NCBI GenBank assembly: GCA_016763215.1
Contig: JAESUF010000089.1
Coordinates: forward strand, 1-9,783
DNA from: Flavobacteriaceae bacterium
GTDB lineage: Bacteria > Bacteroidota > Bacteroidia > Flavobacteriales > Flavobacteriaceae
Length of the DNA stretch: 9,783 nucleotides
Direction of reading: 5' to 3'
Each line of letters begins with the position of its first letter. Positions within the stretch are counted from its first letter, which is position 1. The notes under the pieces are model-generated. The model did no database searches and was not told the origin of the DNA. It saw nothing but the letters and a program-made list of their open reading frames with translations. Positions 7,140 to 9,783 of this stretch are shown here, one piece after another. The translations under genes were made by a program, and so were the position numbers.

Positions 7140-7164
7140 TTATGCGTTTCGAACCCTACCTTTG
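7132..7164 (+). promoter_or_regulatory. sufS promoter (TTTG -33 box, TACCTTTG -7 box)
   Basis: TTTG at 7132-7135 and TACCTTTG at 7157-7164 match the Bacteroidota primary sigma consensus (TTTG, about 19-21 nt, TAnnTTTG) with a 21-nt spacer. The -7 box ends 18 nt before the sufS ATG, predicting a very short leader. A GAAGG sequence lies directly before the ATG. This makes sufS an independent transcription unit. Confidence 0.75.
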
Positions 7165-7182
7165 TAAAACAAAACGTGAAGG

Positions 7183-8394
7183 ATGTTTCCAGTAGAAAAA
7201 ATTCGTGCAGATTTTCCCATTTTACTAAGAGAAGTAAACGGAAATCCATTGGTGTATTTTGACAATGCAGCAACATCTCAAACACCCAAAGTAGTTATTG
7301 ATGCTATTGTTGATTATTATTCTAATTACAATGCCAATATTCACAGAGGTGTCCATGCTTTGAGTCAAGAAGCAACAGACAAATACGAACAAGCTCGAAT
7401 AATCCTTCAAAAGCATTTTAACGCGAAACACGCGTATGAAATGATTTTTACCTCTGGAACTACCCAAAGTATAAACATGGTGGCTTCAGGGTTCTCTACG
7501 TTGCTTACTGAAGGGGATGAGGTAATTGTTTCTGCACTAGAACATCATTCTAACATCGTTCCTTGGCAAATGTTATGCGAAAGAACTGGGGCCGTCTTAA
7601 AAGTTATTCCTATGAATGAGGAAGGCGCTTTGGTGATGGAAGCCTATGACGACCTTCTTTCTAACAAAACGAAACTGGTGTTTTGTAATCATATTTCCAA
7701 TGCATTAGGAACGATTAATCCAGTTGAAGAGATCATCCAAAAAGCACATGCTGTGGGCGCAGCTGTTTTAATTGATGGTGCACAGTCTGCTCCTCATATG
7801 AAAATAGATTTTCAAACTTTGGATGTCGATTTTTATGTGGCTTCGGCTCATAAAGTTTGTGGTCCAACAGGAATGGGGTTTTTATACGGAAAACAAGAAT
7901 GGTTAGAAAAATTACCTCCTTATCAAGGCGGTGGTGAAATGATTGAAACAGTTACTTTTGAGAAAACCACTTATGCTGGTTTACCACATAAGTTTGAAGC
8001 TGGAACTCCCAACATTTGTGGGGGCATTGCTTTTGGGGTAGCTATCGATTATATGAATGCGATTGGTTTTGATGCCATTGCAGCCTATGAAAACGAATTG
8101 CTGGAGTATGGAACACAGCTATTGCAACAAATTGAAGGGCTAAGAATTTACGGAACTTCCAATAAAACATCCGTTATCTCTTTTAATGTAGATGGAATTC
8201 ACCCCTATGATATTGGTTCTATTTTAGACAAATTAGGTGTTGCGGTTAGAACAGGGCATCATTGTGCACAACCGATCATGGATTTCTATAAAATTCCTGG
8301 CACCATAAGAGCTTCTTTTGCTTTTTACAATACCAAAGAAGAAATCGACATCTTTATAAATGGCTTAAAAAGAGCCATTAAAATGCTTTCATAA
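7183..8394 (+). CDS. sufS: SufS, group II cysteine desulfurase
   Basis: SufS is a PLP-dependent enzyme that removes sulfur from cysteine, leaving alanine, and holds it as a persulfide for transfer to SufB, usually through SufE or SufU. The 403-aa product has normal family length. The start MFPVEKIRADFPIL and VYFDNAATSQTP (24-35) are typical. His121/His122 sit at the cofactor-stacking position, DGAQS (198-202) provides the PLP-contacting Asp198 and Gln201, Lys224 in SAHKVCGPTG is the Schiff-base lysine, and Cys361 in VRTGHHCAQP is the persulfide cysteine. The RTGHHCAQP context marks the group II (SufS/CsdA) type rather than NifS/IscS. The gene has its own promoter and terminator, about 3.7 kb from sufD, with no sufE or sufU visible downstream. 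Confidence 0.97.
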   Translation: MFPVEKIRADFPILLREVNGNPLVYFDNAATSQTPKVVIDAIVDYYSNYNANIHRGVHALSQEATDKYEQARIILQKHFNAKHAYEMIFTSGTTQSINMVASGFSTLLTEGDEVIVSALEHHSNIVPWQMLCERTGAVLKVIPMNEEGALVMEAYDDLLSNKTKLVFCNHISNALGTINPVEEIIQKAHAVGAAVLIDGAQSAPHMKIDFQTLDVDFYVASAHKVCGPTGMGFLYGKQEWLEKLPPYQGGGEMIETVTFEKTTYAGLPHKFEAGTPNICGGIAFGVAIDYMNAIGFDAIAAYENELLEYGTQLLQQIEGLRIYGTSNKTSVISFNVDGIHPYDIGSILDKLGVAVRTGHHCAQPIMDFYKIPGTIRASFAFYNTKEEIDIFINGLKRAIKMLS

Positions 8395-8478
8395 AAAATA
8401 CTTTTTTGCTTCCTACTAGACCACAAGAAGAGTTTCTTTTGTTGAAAGCGAACCACTTGTAAGTAACATACAAAACTT

Positions 8479-8506
8479 AAAAGGCGTCATTTCGACGCCT
8501 TTTTTT
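8479..8506 (+). terminator. Rho-independent terminator after sufS
   Basis: AAAAGGCGTC (8479-8488) and GACGCCTTTT (8494-8503) form a perfect 10-bp stem with a 5-nt loop, followed by T to 8506. It lies 84 nt after the sufS stop, leaving a fairly long untranslated tail in which I see no gene, and makes sufS monocistronic. Confidence 0.92.
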
Positions 8507-8513
8507 ATCTTTA
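8506..8513 (+). promoter_or_regulatory. Possible -7 element for the small lipoprotein gene
   Basis: TATCTTTA matches 7 of 8 positions of TAnnTTTG and ends 14 nt before the ATG at 8528. It begins at the last T of the sufS terminator, so terminator and promoter abut. No clear -33 box is seen. Confidence 0.4.
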
Positions 8514-8527
8514 CTAAAATTAGTATC

Positions 8528-8947
8528 ATGAAAAAAACACTTCTTCTTCTATGTTTCTGCTCGTTGTTTTTATTTGGGTGTCCACCACCAAAAGAACTTA
8601 CTGCCTTCCAGAAAATTGATTACAAAGCCATCACAAGAGGGAGTTCTTTTCAAATTACCTTAGAAAAAGGAAGCTTAAGGTATTTAAAAAACAACATAGA
8701 GACGCTAAAAAAAAGCCTCTCTATGAAAAATTACAAAAGCATTTATAAATTACTAAAAAACATAGACTTGGCAACTATTGATAAAATTGAACCTCCTTCA
8801 AAGAGACATCAATTTGATGGGGCTTTGTTAGGAGTTTTAGAAATTCAATCTCAAAGAAAAATATACACGAGCGTCTCTTTTGATGATGACAATCCACCCA
8901 AAGAATTAAAAGCACTGATTGACTATCTAAAAAGTTTAACACAATAA
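8528..8947 (+). CDS. Small lipoprotein of unknown function
   Basis: The product is 139 aa. Residues 1-18 form a lipoprotein signal peptide: MKK, a Leu/Phe/Cys-rich core, and the lipobox LFGC with Cys18 as lipidation site, followed by PPPKE. The mature part of about 120 residues has no transmembrane segment. It contains a Lys-rich, probably helical middle (KKSLSMKNYKSIYKLLKNI, residues 62-80), then HQFDGALLGVLEI (98-110) and YTSVSFDDDNPPKELKALIDYL (117-138). The last two look like conserved structural motifs, but I do not recognise a named family and assign no function. The start is clear from the signal peptide. It is monocistronic, with terminators on both sides. Confidence 0.85.
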   Translation: MKKTLLLLCFCSLFLFGCPPPKELTAFQKIDYKAITRGSSFQITLEKGSLRYLKNNIETLKKSLSMKNYKSIYKLLKNIDLATIDKIEPPSKRHQFDGALLGVLEIQSQRKIYTSVSFDDDNPPKELKALIDYLKSLTQ

Positions 8948-8981
8948 AAAAGCGGAGATTCTAAGAATCTCCGCTTTTTTT
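8946..8981. terminator. Bidirectional terminator between convergent genes
   Basis: AGCGGAGATT (8951-8960) and AATCTCCGCT (8966-8975) make a perfect GC-containing stem with a 5-nt loop, flanked by an A run on the left (8946-8951) and a T run on the right (8975-8981). The symmetry serves the + strand lipoprotein gene and the - strand SGNH gene, which ends at 8997. Confidence 0.92.
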
Positions 8982-8996
8982 ATAAAGTTTTCTGAA

Positions 8997-9783
8997 TTAA
9001 ATTCCAGGTGGATAATTTGTTGGGTAATTCGCTGCTTTGGCTAAATTCCCAGAAGCTTTAAAGTTAGACCCATAGGTTGCGTCTATTGCTTCTAAAATTT
9101 TATTTCCCATTAAAGCATAACCTCTAGAGGTTAAGTGAACTCCATCTAAACTTACCAAACCTCCAAAAACAAGGCTTGTTGTCATGGTAAAATTATCAAA
9201 TTGAGCACCTCCAGCTGCTGCATCATTTAATAATTGGTTTAAATCTACCACAGCCAATCCATTTGCTGATCCAACAGAAACAATAGTTGCATTGTATGCA
9301 TCTACAGCTGTTTGAATATTATTTTGCTCTTCTGGAGTTAATACCCAGTTATCAGCTAAAGGAACAGTAACTCCATTTATTAATGCTGGATTTCCTCCAA
9401 CAGTAGTTCCTAAGAAACTTGAGCTGGTTAATACTAAGAAATCATCGGCAGTTGCCTGTCTCATACTAACTAACTGTGGGTTTATTCCCGTCAAGTTTGT
9501 TAAATCTTCATCGATAATGACTGCCGCGTTTTGACCAGCAGAAAAACTAATTGTTCTTTTAACAACTTCAGCAGCAATTTGTTCTGGTGTTAAACCAAGA
9601 GACCATAAAGCATTTGCTCCGGTAATTGCAGGAAGCAAACTTCCATTGTAAAGTGCATACCCAGCATTTAATTGATTCGCTGTTGCTTCATCTAAAGGAA
9701 TTGCATTGTGAGGTACTGTTGTAAAGTACGGTAGGTTCACGATTGAAGGAACTGTAACTACTGCTCCTTTTGCACCACCAGCT
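8997..9783 (-). CDS. SGNH/GDSL-like hydrolase (C-terminal part, 5' end outside window)
   Basis: The minus-strand frame is open to the right edge (reading A-G-G-A-K-G-A-V-V-T-V-P-S-I-V-N-L), so at least 261 residues are present and the start lies outside. The GTG at 9740 is an internal Val codon, not a convincing start. Near the C-terminus, FGGLVSLDGVHLTSRGYALMGNKI contains the DGVHLT motif, whose Asp and His (about 213 and 216 of the visible part) are the catalytic Asp-x-x-His of SGNH/GDSL esterases; the block-I Ser must lie outside. The segment PLADNWVLTPEEQNNIQTAVDAYNATI, followed by AVVDLNQLL, is also typical of this fold, where flexible loops precede the catalytic Asp-His. Such Bacteroidota proteins are often outer-membrane lipoproteins acting on esters or acetylated glycans; location and substrate are inference here. 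The gene is convergent with the small lipoprotein gene across a shared terminator. Confidence 0.82.
   Translation of the reverse strand, partial: AGGAKGAVVTVPSIVNLPYFTTVPHNAIPLDEATANQLNAGYALYNGSLLPAITGANALWSLGLTPEQIAAEVVKRTISFSAGQNAAVIIDEDLTNLTGINPQLVSMRQATADDFLVLTSSSFLGTTVGGNPALINGVTVPLADNWVLTPEEQNNIQTAVDAYNATIVSVGSANGLAVVDLNQLLNDAAAGGAQFDNFTMTTSLVFGGLVSLDGVHLTSRGYALMGNKILEAIDATYGSNFKASGNLAKAANYPTNYPPGI

Noticed and set aside
7082..7285. N-terminal extension of the minus-strand serine hydrolase frame up to 7285.
   Set aside because: It would run antisense to the sufS start and through both promoters, lacks features of a protein N-terminus, and the GTG at 7081 gives a proper membrane anchor behind a TAnnTTTG element.
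8395..8478. Possible small RNA or small gene between sufS and its terminator.
   Set aside because: Only weak short self-complementarity (AAGAA/TTCTT), no promoter box and no credible open frame.
9738..9740. GTG at 9740 as the start of the SGNH-like gene.
   Set aside because: The frame stays open to the window edge with ordinary coding sequence, and the catalytic Ser block must lie further upstream.

Overview
The window is AT-rich and looks like a chromosomal segment of a flavobacterium (Bacteroidota, probably a marine Flavobacteriaceae member). The evidence is the SufB/SufC/SufD/SufS protein types, lipoprotein signals such as VVSC and LFGC, an FGQ-type signal-peptide end, and a TAnnTTTG -7 promoter element with an upstream TTTG in front of sufS. 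I cannot name the genus from sequence alone.

Layout. Positions 1-3504 (+) hold the SUF iron-sulfur scaffold operon: the C-terminal third of sufB, an unexpected metallo-beta-lactamase-fold lipoprotein resembling AHL lactonases, sufC, then sufD, closed by a strong hairpin terminator (3526-3554). Positions 3596-4408 (+) hold one membrane-protein gene cut in two by an in-frame TAG inside its first transmembrane helix. Positions 4461-7081 (-) hold a two-gene unit: a membrane-anchored serine beta-lactamase-like hydrolase followed by an exported M20D amidohydrolase. The amidohydrolase carries a 1-nt deletion that removes its conserved C-terminal metal-binding end. Positions 7082-7182 are a divergent promoter region. 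Positions 7183-8394 (+) are sufS, standing alone with its own promoter and terminator. Positions 8528-8947 (+) are a small lipoprotein of unknown function. Positions 8997-9783 (-) are the C-terminal part of an SGNH/GDSL-like hydrolase running off the right edge, convergent with the lipoprotein across a bidirectional terminator.

How the genes work together. SufS (cysteine desulfurase) supplies persulfide sulfur to the SufBCD scaffold, in which SufC is the ATPase and SufB/SufD form the cluster-assembly site. All active-site residues I can check in these four are present. No sufE/sufU-type sulfur acceptor is visible here. sufS is separated from sufBCD by a roughly 3.7 kb block of envelope genes on both strands, and two adjacent genes in that block are broken. 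This suggests either a decaying insertion between once-adjacent suf genes or residual sequencing errors. The exported lactonase-like protein inside the suf operon is the other notable anomaly.

I found no rRNA, tRNA, CRISPR array, insertion sequence or riboswitch. No stretch over 300 bases lacks a gene.
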